A DNA stretch of 37,088 nucleotides from Gelidibacter maritimus (GTDB lineage Bacteria; Bacteroidota; Bacteroidia; Flavobacteriales; Flavobacteriaceae): NCBI RefSeq assembly GCF_014062315.1, contig NZ_JACGLT010000026.1, positions 1-37,088 of the forward strand, given 5' to 3'. Positions within the stretch are counted from its first letter, which is position 1. The number at the start of each line of letters is the position of its first letter. The position numbers and the translations under genes were made by a program. Of this stretch, positions 22,651 through 32,250 are shown piece after piece. Under the pieces are notes generated by a model that had not been told where the DNA came from, did no database searches, and saw only the letters and a program-made list of their open reading frames with translations.

Positions 22651-24108
22651 TTAAAACTTATCCCAGAATATTTTTGTGGTCATTAAGTCGCCTCCTATGG
22701 CATTTGACGCGGCTTCATAATTGTCACCATTCAATGTTTTATCGAAAATTGAGTAAATATTACGGACAGGCACTTTACCTTTTGCTTCTTCTACAGCAGT
22801 TACAGGGGCTTTCAATACCGGAAAATCCAATCGCCTGTATTCTGTCCAAGCTTCGAAGCCACGATTAAAATATGCAATCCATAGCTGGTTTGCTATTTTT
22901 TCTTTAGAGGTTCCAGGAGCTGTAGAAAACGCCACATCACTCCTATTTAGATATATCTGAGTATCAGCGTCTGCCACACCCCAAAAACTCATACTTGCTT
23001 CAATACCTTTTGTATAATATTCTTCTGGAGTCCCTCCAACTTCAAAACCTCTATTGGCTGCATCTGCCAATAGAAAGCAAGTTTCAGTATAATCAAATAA
23101 TACACCTGGATTTGATTTTTCTTTCAATCTTTCTCCCATATTGGAATAATCGCCATAAGAAACTTGCTGCGCATATGCAGCTCCAACATATTCCCCTCCT
23201 TTTTTTGACTCTGGATTAAAGAAGACATCTCTTCTCGGATCTTCATTAGCATTTAAAATGTTTACAAAAAATGCTGTTGGAACAATTTGACTTTCGTTCA
23301 CCAAGTTATCGTACAAAGGATTCATATCTGTAATTGAAGTAAAATACTGAAACAACGCAGTTTCACTTTCATTACTCATTACCCCTGAATTAACAGCGCT
23401 TTCAACCATAGTTCTAGATTTTTCGAACTCAACATCGGCAAGATGCAACCCCATTTTTAGCTTAACACTATTCGCTAATGTTCTCCATTTGGCAACATTA
23501 CCTGCATAAACTAAATCAGCTTGACCAAAACTTTCGTTATTTACATCCATATCGGAAATAGCAGTATTTAAACGATCGGCTAAATCAAAATAAATTGTTT
23601 TCGCATCATCATATTTAGGATAAGGATATGCATCAATATCCAACGCTTCAGTGTAAACAACGTTTCCAAACAAATCCACCAGGGCTTGATAGGCCATTAT
23701 TATTTGAACTTCAAGAATTGCAATATTATTTTTCTTAACTGCAACCTCAACTGAACCTAAAGCCTCCTTATCCTGCACCATTTTTTGTGCATTAATTAAA
23801 TCTTGCAAAACATCACGATATAAAAGAATTGAATGTGAATTTCCTAGATTTCTTTTTACCTGATTATAATTTACCTCATCCGTATAGGTTGTGGTTGTCC
23901 AATGTTGGGCATATCCTCTAAAATTATTATCATTTACCGATGCGTTTGTTAAAAAATAAGCATAATTAACTTGTGCACTTGTCATTAACGCGCTTGGCAA
24001 AGTTGTGGTATATGATTTTTCATCTTCGTTTAAAGTATCCAAGCTATCACATGAGGCCATTGAAAGTATAATCGCTCCTGCAAAAAATATTGTTTTTAAA
24101 TTTTTCAT
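22651..24108 (-). CDS. SusD-like lipoprotein (SusD-like_2 type, second pair)
   Basis: Substrate-binding surface lipoprotein of the second SusCD transporter. The 485 residues start with a lipoprotein signal whose lipobox ends at Cys20 (ILSMASC), followed by DSLDTLNEDE. Features of the SusD-like_2 branch are seen: QHWTTTTYTDEVNY, AYQALVDLFGNVVYTEAL, AKWRTLANSVKLKMGLHLAD, ETCFLLADAANRGF and the C-terminal QLWIAYFNRGFEAWTEYRRLDFP. This branch is often found with peptide rather than glycan loci. The downstream hydroxyproline operon makes hydroxyproline-containing peptides a reasonable cargo. The gene starts 13 bases after the susC stop. Confidence 0.93.
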   Translation of the reverse strand: MKNLKTIFFAGAIILSMASCDSLDTLNEDEKSYTTTLPSALMTSAQVNYAYFLTNASVNDNNFRGYAQHWTTTTYTDEVNYNQVKRNLGNSHSILLYRDVLQDLINAQKMVQDKEALGSVEVAVKKNNIAILEVQIIMAYQALVDLFGNVVYTEALDIDAYPYPKYDDAKTIYFDLADRLNTAISDMDVNNESFGQADLVYAGNVAKWRTLANSVKLKMGLHLADVEFEKSRTMVESAVNSGVMSNESETALFQYFTSITDMNPLYDNLVNESQIVPTAFFVNILNANEDPRRDVFFNPESKKGGEYVGAAYAQQVSYGDYSNMGERLKEKSNPGVLFDYTETCFLLADAANRGFEVGGTPEEYYTKGIEASMSFWGVADADTQIYLNRSDVAFSTAPGTSKEKIANQLWIAYFNRGFEAWTEYRRLDFPVLKAPVTAVEEAKGKVPVRNIYSIFDKTLNGDNYEAASNAIGGDLMTTKIFWDKF

Positions 24109-24121
24109 CTTTATATTGTAT

Positions 24122-27100
24122 TTAGAATTGAACTTTCATATTAAAACTAAATTCTTTTGACGTTGGCAAAACACCTGTTTGGAAACCCTGCATATTTCCT
24201 GAAGAACTTCCTGCTTCTGGATCTGCATAGGGCAAGTTTTTACTAATTATCCATAAATTGCTACCGTTTATCGCAAAAACAATATTATTTATAAATGTAC
24301 TTGCTAACAATCTTGAAGGAAGTCTATAGCTTAATCCAACTTCCCGGAGTTTTACATATGAAGCATCATAAACATATTGTTGCTGTGGCATTGAATTGTA
24401 AAAATAATATCCATTATCTCCTTCAACACTTACTACAATATCATTCTTAGTCCCATCTTGTTTTACTCCATTAAGTAAAACCCCTCCACCATCTGCAATT
24501 GGATCTCTCTGTGGATTTCCCAAGTGATTGTTTGAAACTGTGCTCTGATAAATACCTGCGGTATGCCCGAAGCTCTGATCTAAAGAATAGACATCTCCAC
24601 CTTTTTTAACATCAATTAAAAAGTTAAATGAAAGACTTTTATAAGTGAATGTGTTGTTAAATCCACCTATCCAATCTGGATTAACATCACCGATTGTAGC
24701 TCCAGCCGTATGTTGATAATTCCCTCTAGAATTGATCACTTTTTCACCATCTAAATAAGTAAATCCTGAACCTATTAATTGACCAACCGGTTTTCCTACC
24801 TCAGCAACATATCCAACACCTTGAAAAGAGCCAAGCGAGATTCTATCTGCACCATCTAATGAAATTACTTCATTTTTATTTGTAGACCAGTTGATTGTAG
24901 TTTCCCATGTAAAGTTTTGAGTTTTTATCGGAATTGCAATTACAGACAATTCATAACCCTGGTTTTGAACATCCCCACCATTTATCCAAGCATTCGTATA
25001 ACCCGTTTGTGTTGGTGTCTGAATTGATAAAATTTGATTTGTTGTATTTGTTCTGTAGTATGATAAGTCTAAACCTAATCTGTTTCTAAAAAATTTAACT
25101 TCAATACCTGCTTCAACACCTTTAGTTAACTCACTTTTTAAATCAGTATTACTTTTACTGTTTTCTGTAGAAAAACGAATTCCATCAGGTCCAAAATTGT
25201 TGTTTTTAGAATATCTTGAGTTGGTAACTGCAAAAGGAGCATCGTTTCCGGTTTCAGCATAATTTAAACGTAGTTTACCAAAAGATAACCAATTTGCTTG
25301 GATATGATTACTGAAAATATAAGTTCCCGTAATCGATGGATATGAATACGTATTATTATCAGTTGGTAAAGTTGATGATTGATCTACACGGTATGTACCT
25401 TCTAAGAAATAGGTTTCAAAGAAATTAAAACTAGCATTAGCATAAATACTATTTGTACCTAATGTTACTTGTGATTCGCTTGGACTATTTATTCCGTCAA
25501 TTGAGTTATTCAAGGCATAAATTCCTGGCACAACCAACCCTCCACTTGTCGCTGCAAATATTGAATTACTCATCGAGCGTCTTGAATTCACTCCGAGCAT
25601 TCCATTAAATTTAATTTCTTGTTTTATATCTGCTTTAAAGTTTAAAATTAAATCCAAATTGACTTCTCTAAACGTTTTATCATATCTCGTATACTGACCT
25701 TTAGCGTTTCCAGTTCTTTTAGAACCTACGGCAATGCGCTCTTCTTGAAGTTGGTGGTAATAATCTACTGCGCCTTTTCCAGTAATATCAAACCAACTAG
25801 CAATCTCAGTATTTAAAGCGAGGTTTCCAAAAAAACGATCCCTGTCTAAAGTATTGAAATTATTCTCGCGTTGAAAATAAGGATTATCATGAAATTGTAC
25901 TGATACATCATCAGGCCCTCCAATACTCCAAGTCGTATTTTGTCCTGTCAAATTATATGCGTTTTCTAAATCTTTGAAATCAACACTTGATGAATACCAT
26001 TGTCTAACACTACTCAAATAGTTGTTACCGCCATCACCATAACCCGTTTCATTCATACCTTTTGCATTTGCTTTTAAATAGTTTGAAGAAACCGAGATTT
26101 TAGTCTTTTCACTTAAGTTATAACTTACCGATAAATTAAAATTGTCTTTACGACTATTACTATTTGGTAATACACCCTGTTCTTGGTTGTAATTCGTATA
26201 TCCAAATCTCAAATCACCATTTTCATTCGAACCGGAAATAGCAATACTATTTGTGTATGTTAAACTGTTTTGATAAAAACTATTTGGGTTGTTTTTTGGT
26301 GCTGTCCAAGGAGTTGCCTTACCGTAAGTAGGTAATTCAGGATAAAACGAGTTCCAATTGTAAACTAATAAACTTGAATCAAATTTTGGCCCCCAAGCTG
26401 CATCATCTGTTGCAGCATAAGGATAAAGTCCATTTCCTAAATCAACATTGCCGTAAAAGTCACCATATCCACCTCCATACAGATTTTGATATTCGGGCAA
26501 CGTGTTTTTATCAACAACACCAATGTTAATTCCTGAGCTGAAACTAACACCTAAACCACCTTTTGTTTTACTTCCCTTTTTTAAAGTAACTAAAATCACA
26601 CCGTTGGAAGCTCTTGAACCATACAGTGCAGTTGCCGCCGCACCTTTTAAAACGTTAATCGTTTCGATATCGTCTGGGTTAATATCCGAAGCGGCATTTC
26701 CGTAGTCATATCCGCCAACATTCCCACCACTTTTTTGGCTGGCTGTATTTGTATTATCATTGTTTAAAGGAATACCATCAACAACCCACAGAGCTTGATT
26801 GTTACCCGTGAGGGAAGTTGTTCCACGAATAACTACATTGGTAGATCCACCTATATTATTATTACGTCGAATCTCAACACCTGCAACTTTACCGGAGATA
26901 TTGTTGGCAACATTTCCTGTGTTCACTTTTGTAAGATCCTCCCCTTTCACTTCTTGAGTTGCGTAACCAAGTGATTTTCTTTCTCTTTTAACTCCCAAAG
27001 CCGTTATTACAACTTCATTCAATTTTTGAGAGTCTTCTTTCAAAATTACATTTACCACACTTGTTGACGCCGGAAGTTCTTGAGTTGCCATGCCGATATA

Positions 27101-27328
27101 ACTAAATACCATAACGTTGTTTGTTGACGCCTTTAGTGAGTATTTCCCATCAAAGTCGGTTTGAGTTCCTTCTTTGGTTCCTTTGACTAATACGCTCACA
27201 CCTGGCAAGGGTACTCCTAAATTATCTGTTACCGTTCCGGTCACTATTCGCTCCTGTGCGAATGTTAATTGCGTTACAAACACAAAAAGCATTATCGCTA
27301 ATTCATTTTTAAATAACTTAATTTTCAT
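24122..27328 (-). CDS. SusC/RagA-family TonB-dependent outer-membrane transporter (second pair)
   Basis: Outer-membrane importer for the second pair. The 1068 residues show a signal peptide ending at FVTQLTFAQ, a carboxypeptidase-like beta domain (GTVTDNLGVPLPGVSVLVKG, FDGKYSL, FSYIGM), a TonB-box region (LNEVVITALGVKRERKSLGY), a plug (VIRGTTSLTGNNQALWVVDG, LKGAAATALYGSRASNGVI) and a barrel ending in Phe (FSFNMKVQF). The ALGVKRERKSLGYA stretch is characteristic of the SusC subset paired with SusD-like_2 proteins. I found no clear TAnnTTTG promoter in the 250 bases upstream. It lies on the same strand as, and directly upstream of, the hydroxyproline operon, so RagA-like peptide import is inferred. 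Confidence 0.95.
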   Translation of the reverse strand: MKIKLFKNELAIMLFVFVTQLTFAQERIVTGTVTDNLGVPLPGVSVLVKGTKEGTQTDFDGKYSLKASTNNVMVFSYIGMATQELPASTSVVNVILKEDSQKLNEVVITALGVKRERKSLGYATQEVKGEDLTKVNTGNVANNISGKVAGVEIRRNNNIGGSTNVVIRGTTSLTGNNQALWVVDGIPLNNDNTNTASQKSGGNVGGYDYGNAASDINPDDIETINVLKGAAATALYGSRASNGVILVTLKKGSKTKGGLGVSFSSGINIGVVDKNTLPEYQNLYGGGYGDFYGNVDLGNGLYPYAATDDAAWGPKFDSSLLVYNWNSFYPELPTYGKATPWTAPKNNPNSFYQNSLTYTNSIAISGSNENGDLRFGYTNYNQEQGVLPNSNSRKDNFNLSVSYNLSEKTKISVSSNYLKANAKGMNETGYGDGGNNYLSSVRQWYSSSVDFKDLENAYNLTGQNTTWSIGGPDDVSVQFHDNPYFQRENNFNTLDRDRFFGNLALNTEIASWFDITGKGAVDYYHQLQEERIAVGSKRTGNAKGQYTRYDKTFREVNLDLILNFKADIKQEIKFNGMLGVNSRRSMSNSIFAATSGGLVVPGIYALNNSIDGINSPSESQVTLGTNSIYANASFNFFETYFLEGTYRVDQSSTLPTDNNTYSYPSITGTYIFSNHIQANWLSFGKLRLNYAETGNDAPFAVTNSRYSKNNNFGPDGIRFSTENSKSNTDLKSELTKGVEAGIEVKFFRNRLGLDLSYYRTNTTNQILSIQTPTQTGYTNAWINGGDVQNQGYELSVIAIPIKTQNFTWETTINWSTNKNEVISLDGADRISLGSFQGVGYVAEVGKPVGQLIGSGFTYLDGEKVINSRGNYQHTAGATIGDVNPDWIGGFNNTFTYKSLSFNFLIDVKKGGDVYSLDQSFGHTAGIYQSTVSNNHLGNPQRDPIADGGGVLLNGVKQDGTKNDIVVSVEGDNGYYFYNSMPQQQYVYDASYVKLREVGLSYRLPSRLLASTFINNIVFAINGSNLWIISKNLPYADPEAGSSSGNMQGFQTGVLPTSKEFSFNMKVQF

Positions 27329-28575
27329 ACAATGGTCTTTAAAATTAGTATGAGCAAATATCTTTGTTTATTGATGACTTTAATGATAAAATATTAACGA
27401 AAACAGCGCATATATTACCCAATATTTACATTTTCGTCAATTTTTTAAAATATCATCTTCCTTTTTTATATAAAAATCATTTTATGTTATTAAAATTTTC
27501 TTGGGAAAACAGAAAGAGATACCTTATTTTACAGAGTTACTCCTTCCCTAATATTTTAATTATCCATTTTGCTCCTATTTAACATCTAAATTTGGATGAT
27601 CCACTTTAAATCTCTTGAATACTTTATTCCCTGTAGAGATCAATAACATTGTCCGAATCAAGGATAAGACAAGGAGATTAAGAGGGATATACATTAAAAA
27701 CCGCCATTTAATCATCTGCATACGTCTCAATTAAACACAATTCACGAATCCTGTAAAGAACATAATGATTTTTAATTTTTGAATTTCATTTAAATAAACA
27801 TTTTTAGATTTTAAAAAATTATAACGGATCAATAAGAGACGTCTTTTATCCTGTGGAAGAATCCTTTTTATTACTCATCACAATTTAAGGAAGGGCACTC
27901 TTCTTTGAAGAAGTCGTTTCCTTCAGACTAAAACTTTCTTGGAACTTGGAAACGATTGTAATAAGATTTCTTTTCTTGTATGCGGTATGCCTATTTTTTA
28001 TTATGCTATTAATTTTATTGATATTTAGTAATAAATATTATTATTTTACCTCGAGTGACCTTACAAATTAATAAAAGTAGTTACAAGGAAATAGAAACGC
28101 ACTCAATTTGTATTAATTCCCATCAATTCGAATCGTAATCATTAATAAGTATATTTAATCAATATAGGCAAGCTCCCTCCATTTCAATCCCTAGTTATTG
28201 AAACTATCAATAAATTTTATTCATAAACGCGTTGACAGCAATTAATCACATCTATTTCCAACTCACTATTCGCTTTTCGAGAATTTTATTTTCTCGATAT
28301 CCAGCTCTTAATATAGACTATAGTTGCTTGCTTCATATTAGTATATCGGATAAGAATAATATTTCTTATTTCGAATCTGGTTGGTTATATAAGTTATTCC
28401 TTCGAAAACTTTATTAGCTTAATCTAAATTAGTGTTTTTTCATATCTAAATAATATCATTTCGGGTCCATAGGTGGAATTCTAAACTAACGAGTGGGCTG
28501 TCATAATTGCCTTAGTTTAGTTAAAGACTAACATAAAAATCAATTTATCGAATTATAAAAATCAATCTAAAACTG
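27329..28575. other. AT-rich non-coding or decayed region upstream of the second susC
   Basis: No convincing gene. Open frames of 60-70 codons at 27364-27582 and 28232-28417 on the plus strand have random-looking translations. A 48-codon minus-strand frame at 27575-27721 has one hydrophobic segment (FLMYIPLNLLVLSLIRTMLL) and a basic tail (KVFKRFKVDHPNLD), so it could be the C-terminal relic of a membrane protein. The rest is noise in all frames. Confidence 0.5.
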
Positions 28576-28725
28576 TATGAGCTTCCTTATTACAAAGATG
28601 AGCTCAATCCAATCATCATGGAGGAACCTTTTGACTATCAATACGGCGAGCGTCATGCTGCTTATGTCAACAAATTATCTAACCTCATTAAAGACACCTC
28701 ATTAGAGGATATTGGCAGACCTTAA
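28576..28725 (+). pseudogene. Iron/manganese superoxide dismutase, N-terminal remnant
   Basis: About 49 codons match the start of an Fe/Mn-SOD of roughly 200 residues: YELPYYKDELNPIIMEE, then FDYQYGERHAAYVNKLSNLI, SLEDIGRP and a stop. The family sequence is LPY-KDEL-P-I, then YHYGKHHQAYV. There is no ATG in the expected place. The first metal-ligand His (in YHYGKHH) is Gln here, and the remaining three quarters of the gene, with the other ligands, are absent. It is a dead fragment. Confidence 0.75.
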
Positions 28726-29111
28726 CGCTCTCTACCAATAGTTTATTTGACTATGGAGATTTTAAACAAGTCCTATCGGGAAATGAAGAAGCATTGTACA
28801 GAGCGGAAGTTCTTAACGATAACATTTCGAAATGCTTAAATCTAAAAATCCCTTTTTACAGGTGAATATCATTTCCTGCAATAATCTCGAAAATACGTAT
28901 ATAGCACTTGGTAAAGATAAAAAGCAGAAAAAATACTGAAGCGTAGTGTTCATTCCATATTACATCTTACCAATAATAGAACCTCATCAAAATTGAACTT
29001 CAAGTCGAACTAAAGAAAGCTGCCTTAGGATATATGTATTTTGTACCGAAACTTGATTCGGGAAACGTAAAACAAAATGAATTTCATCAAAGACTACAAA
29101 AGAACTTTTAG
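28722..29111 (+). pseudogene. Unidentified decayed gene, read across three frames
   Basis: Protein-like sequence continues from frame to frame. The first piece (28722-28865) contains FDYGDFKQVLSGNEEALYRA and VLNDNISKCLNLK. The second (about 28850-28996) contains NIISCNNLENTYIALGKDKK, a TGA at 28937 that looks like a former Trp, then SVVFIPYYILPIIEPHQ. The third (28995-29111) contains ELQVELKKAALGYMYFVPKL and EFHQRLQKNF. Each frame ends just where the next becomes plausible, as expected of a gene with two frameshifts and a nonsense change. I do not recognise the family. Confidence 0.35.
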
Positions 29112-29690
29112 AAAAAAAAATAAGGTTCGGTCAAGTATAGACATGATTATTTAACCCTCAATACGAATTATAGATAAATTTGCGGCCACCAAGCTCTTAT
29201 AAACTTAAAGTCAAATAAAGATTGAGAAAAAATCAGGAATATGGTATTGGTTTTACCGATGTGTTTTAGATTACTATCAATCAAAATACTCAACATAAAG
29301 AATGATCGATCATATGAACATTATCTACGAAATGTATTAATAAAGACAAACTACTTCTCCATGAAATTAGTAATGACAACTAATCAATAAGAAACGATAA
29401 AATAATTTTTGTATTTAATTTGAATGAATTCGATTCCTCTTCGATACGTTAGGTATATCAACGATGATTTAACAAAAAATTGATACTTAATTACTCGCAC
29501 ATAATACTAAACTATCCAACTTACAGGACAATAGGAATTAAATGAGTGTTATTTTGCTATATTTATCATTACTACCCTATTAAAACTTAAAACTGTTCTT
29601 TGAAATATTTGAAATTTAGTTATTTATAGAGGTTTGTCAGCCGAACGGACTTGAAAACAAAGCTTTGTTGCCAGATGAATCTGCCAGCCT
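29112..29690. other. Non-coding stretch and IS4 left flank
   Basis: No open frame of interest. Near the IS4 transposase start there is a 14-bp perfect palindrome AACAAAGCTTTGTT at 29656-29669. It probably belongs to the left end of the element, whose exact terminal repeat I could not locate. Confidence 0.4.
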
Positions 29691-30854
29691 ATGTTCCAAG
29701 ATAAATATGTCTTCGCTCAATTGGTCTCCTTTCTCAACTGGAGTAAGTTCAATCGAATTGTATCCAAGTATAAAGGAGACAAATACGTCAAGCATTTTAG
29801 CTGCTGGAACCAGCTGCTTGTTTTAATGTTCGGTAAGCTCTCCAATCGTGAAAGTTTAAGGAGCCTGATTGTCGCCTTAGATGCCCATTACTCCAAATGT
29901 TATCATTTGGTAATGGGGAAGAACCTCTCAAGATCATCTTTGGCAAGAACAAATCAGGACAGGGACTATCATATCTTTGAAGATTATGCCTACTACCTGG
30001 TCAACCAAGCAAGAGAGAAGAAAGCTGTCAATATCATCAATCTCAGCGGTAACGTTTATGCTTTCGATTCGACAACGATCGACTTATGCCTTTCCGTGTT
30101 TTAGTGGGCAAAGTTCCGTAGGAATAAAGGCGGTATCAAAATCCACAAACTGTATGATGTGGAAACACAGATTCCTACATTCTTTCATATTACTGAAGCT
30201 TCCATGCACGATTCAAAAGCGATGAAAGAGACCCCTTATGAACCAGATTCTTACTATATATTTGATCGAGCCTACAATAATTTTAAGATGTTGTATAAGA
30301 TCCATCAAATAGGGACCTATTTTGTGATCAGAGCAAAGAGTAATCTTCAGTACAAACCCCTCAAATGGAAACGCAGATTGCCCAAGAACGTGCTTTCAGA
30401 CCAAACGATCGAACTGACTGGATTTTATCCAAAACAGTACTATCCCCGGTCACTTCGCTTGGTCAAATACTGGGATGAGAAGCAACAACGTGAATTTATA
30501 TTTTTGACCAATGCCATTCACATTTCAGCTCTGCAAGTGGCGGAACTTTAAAAAAACCGCTGGCAGGTAGAACTCTTTTTTAAATGGTTAAAACAACACC
30601 TTAAGATCAAAAAATTATGGGGTACTACCGAAAATGCTGTCCGGGTTCAAATCTATGCCGCCATATGTACCTATTGCCTCGTGGCAATTGTTCAGCACGA
30701 CATGAAACTCGATAGAAGCACGTATGAAGTGCTACAGATACTAAGTATTTCCCTAACTGATAAATCGAATCTTAGAGAACTTTTCAGCAAAACTAAATTT
30801 CAAAATGACAAAGAACGAGATAGCCTTAAGGGGCCAAATTTATTTAATTTTTAA
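29691..30854 (+). pseudogene. IS4-family transposase with two in-frame stop codons
   Basis: One continuous frame of about 388 codons encodes a typical Bacteroidota IS4 transposase, from MFQDKYVFAQLVSFLNWSKF to SLKGPNLFNF. The catalytic aspartates are seen in YAFDSTTID and YYIFDRAY, and the glutamate in RWQVELFFKWLK. Two point changes break it: a TAG at 30102-30104 where the family has Trp (SVF-stop-WAKFRRNKGG), and a TAA at 30549-30551 replacing the Tyr of the Y-x2-R-x3-E-x6-K signature. There is no frameshift, so the inactivation is recent or purely substitutional. The element ends close to the araC start at 30906 and may have replaced that gene's promoter. Confidence 0.88.
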
Positions 30855-30905
30855 CGTCCCGATTTTAATGGGACACTAGTGATATTTATATTTAGCTAAG
30901 TTGTC

Positions 30906-31751
30906 ATGAGAATATTACCTTTTAAAATACCCAAATCGGAGCAAGCCACATTTATTTTTCAAGTAGATGATGATGAATCCTTTTTTGACAAACTACATAA
31001 ACATGAGGAGATACAAATAAGCTTGATATTTCAAGGTTCTGGGACACTCATAATTGGGAGTACAGTCAATTTTTATAACCAAGGTGACATTGTCGTCATT
31101 GGAAGTAATTTGCCTCATGTTTTTAAAAGTGATTTAAAAGCCCATAAAGAATCTAAAATGTTTACTTTATTTTTCACAAAAGACTCTTTTGGAAAACATT
31201 TTTTCGAACTTGACCCTTTAAAGGAAATGTCACCATTTTTTGAACGAGCCAAATATGGATTTAAAATACTAACAAAAAAAAAACAACTCATAAAGCTATT
31301 TCATAGCCTAGAAAACAATAATAGACATAATCAATTTATCGTACTTCTGAAAATAATTAAAATTTGTTCCACAGTCAACTATATCAGTTTATCTTCTTTT
31401 GTTTATATGAGAAAATTCTCAGAACATGAAGGGAAGAAAATACGTGACGTTATTGAATACACAATGAACAACTTCCAAGATGAAATTACTTTAGATTGTA
31501 TTTCCAATGTAGCTGCATTAAACAAAAATTCCTTCTGTAAGTACTTCAAAACACACACTAACAAAACGTATTTCGAGTTTCTAAATAAAATAAGAGTAGA
31601 ATACGCTAGTAAATTATTAATAAATAATACGGAACTGCAAATAGCCGAAATAGCTTTTGCATCTGGCTTTAAGAATATTTCCAACTTCAATAGACAATTC
31701 AAAAAATTAAAGCACCAGAGCCCTTCAGGATTTAGGAAAAAAAGAATTTAA
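30906..31751 (+). CDS. AraC-family transcriptional regulator (second paralogue)
   Basis: A 281-residue regulator that aligns end to end without gaps to the AraC protein at 14528-15373. It has a cupin-like N-terminal domain (HKHEEIQISLIFQGSGTLII, DIVVIGSNLPHVFKS) and C-terminal helix-turn-helix units (LNKNSFCKYFKTHTNKTYFEF, split around residue 210-230, and IAEIAFASGFKNISNFNRQF). The sensing and recognition helices are largely shared, so the two may answer to related signals or sites. It lies 51 bases after the dead IS4 transposase, so its native upstream region is probably lost. Together the paralogues bracket the hydroxyproline/SusCD locus. Regulation of the second susC is a guess. Confidence 0.9.
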   Translation: MRILPFKIPKSEQATFIFQVDDDESFFDKLHKHEEIQISLIFQGSGTLIIGSTVNFYNQGDIVVIGSNLPHVFKSDLKAHKESKMFTLFFTKDSFGKHFFELDPLKEMSPFFERAKYGFKILTKKKQLIKLFHSLENNNRHNQFIVLLKIIKICSTVNYISLSSFVYMRKFSEHEGKKIRDVIEYTMNNFQDEITLDCISNVAALNKNSFCKYFKTHTNKTYFEFLNKIRVEYASKLLINNTELQIAEIAFASGFKNISNFNRQFKKLKHQSPSGFRKKRI

Positions 31752-32180
31752 AGGCTGCAAGGTTTTCACCCATTTTATTGGGGAGCCCATACCTGTATCC
31801 AACACTGATATTCACACGGCCCACCAGACCATAAACAACTTAAAATGTGGGTTTGGATAAAATTAAAACATTTTTTCCCAATATCTGAATCATATCTATT
31901 ATTTTCATATTAAATAAGCCACTAAAATGGATTGTCAAAGGCTTTAGCTTCAAAAAAAGCTCAAAAGTATTCTTTGGTTTTCTAAAGAGATTAGGATCTA
32001 AATGATAATCTTTTTAAATACCAAAACAGAAAAAAATGGAAGTTTCCCAAGTGTAAATTATTCTTCACAACAATTACACAGTAATTAAATCCGTGTATTT
32101 GCCATTGCAGAGAAGAACTAAACAGAAGTAAATGCATAATGGAACTTGGCCATTATAATGATATCAAATGATTTATGAAA
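31752..32180. other. Intergenic region between araC and the M43 protease gene
   Basis: About 430 bases without a supported gene. Just after the araC stop, 31750-31843 read on the minus strand gives a short open, beta-strand-like run (GRVNISVGYRYGLPNKMGEN) bounded by stops. It may be a relic of an outer-membrane protein, but it is too short to name. Confidence 0.4.
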
Positions 32181-32213
32181 AATAAAGGGTCGAACTTTAA
32201 ACAAGTCCAACCC
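32181..32213 (-). terminator. Likely terminator of the M43 protease gene
   Basis: The segment 32187-32213 folds into an 11-pair stem with two mismatches (GGGT...ACCC outer, ACTT...AAGT inner). On the minus strand it runs into TTTATTTTT, 38 bases past the protease stop. Confidence 0.55.
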
Positions 32214-32250
32214 TATTATTTTAAGTCAACCCTTTTAATGGAATAGGGTC

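Noticed and set aside
27364-27582. 72-codon plus-strand frame upstream of the second susC
   Set aside because: Translation is a low-complexity mix of Phe, Ile, Leu and Asn from AT-rich DNA, with no motif and no ribosome-binding context.
29577-30900. Exact ends of the IS4 element
   Set aside because: GTCCC...GGGAC at 30856-30874 looks like right-end sequence, but I found no matching inverted copy upstream of 29691, so the element is given only as its transposase relic.
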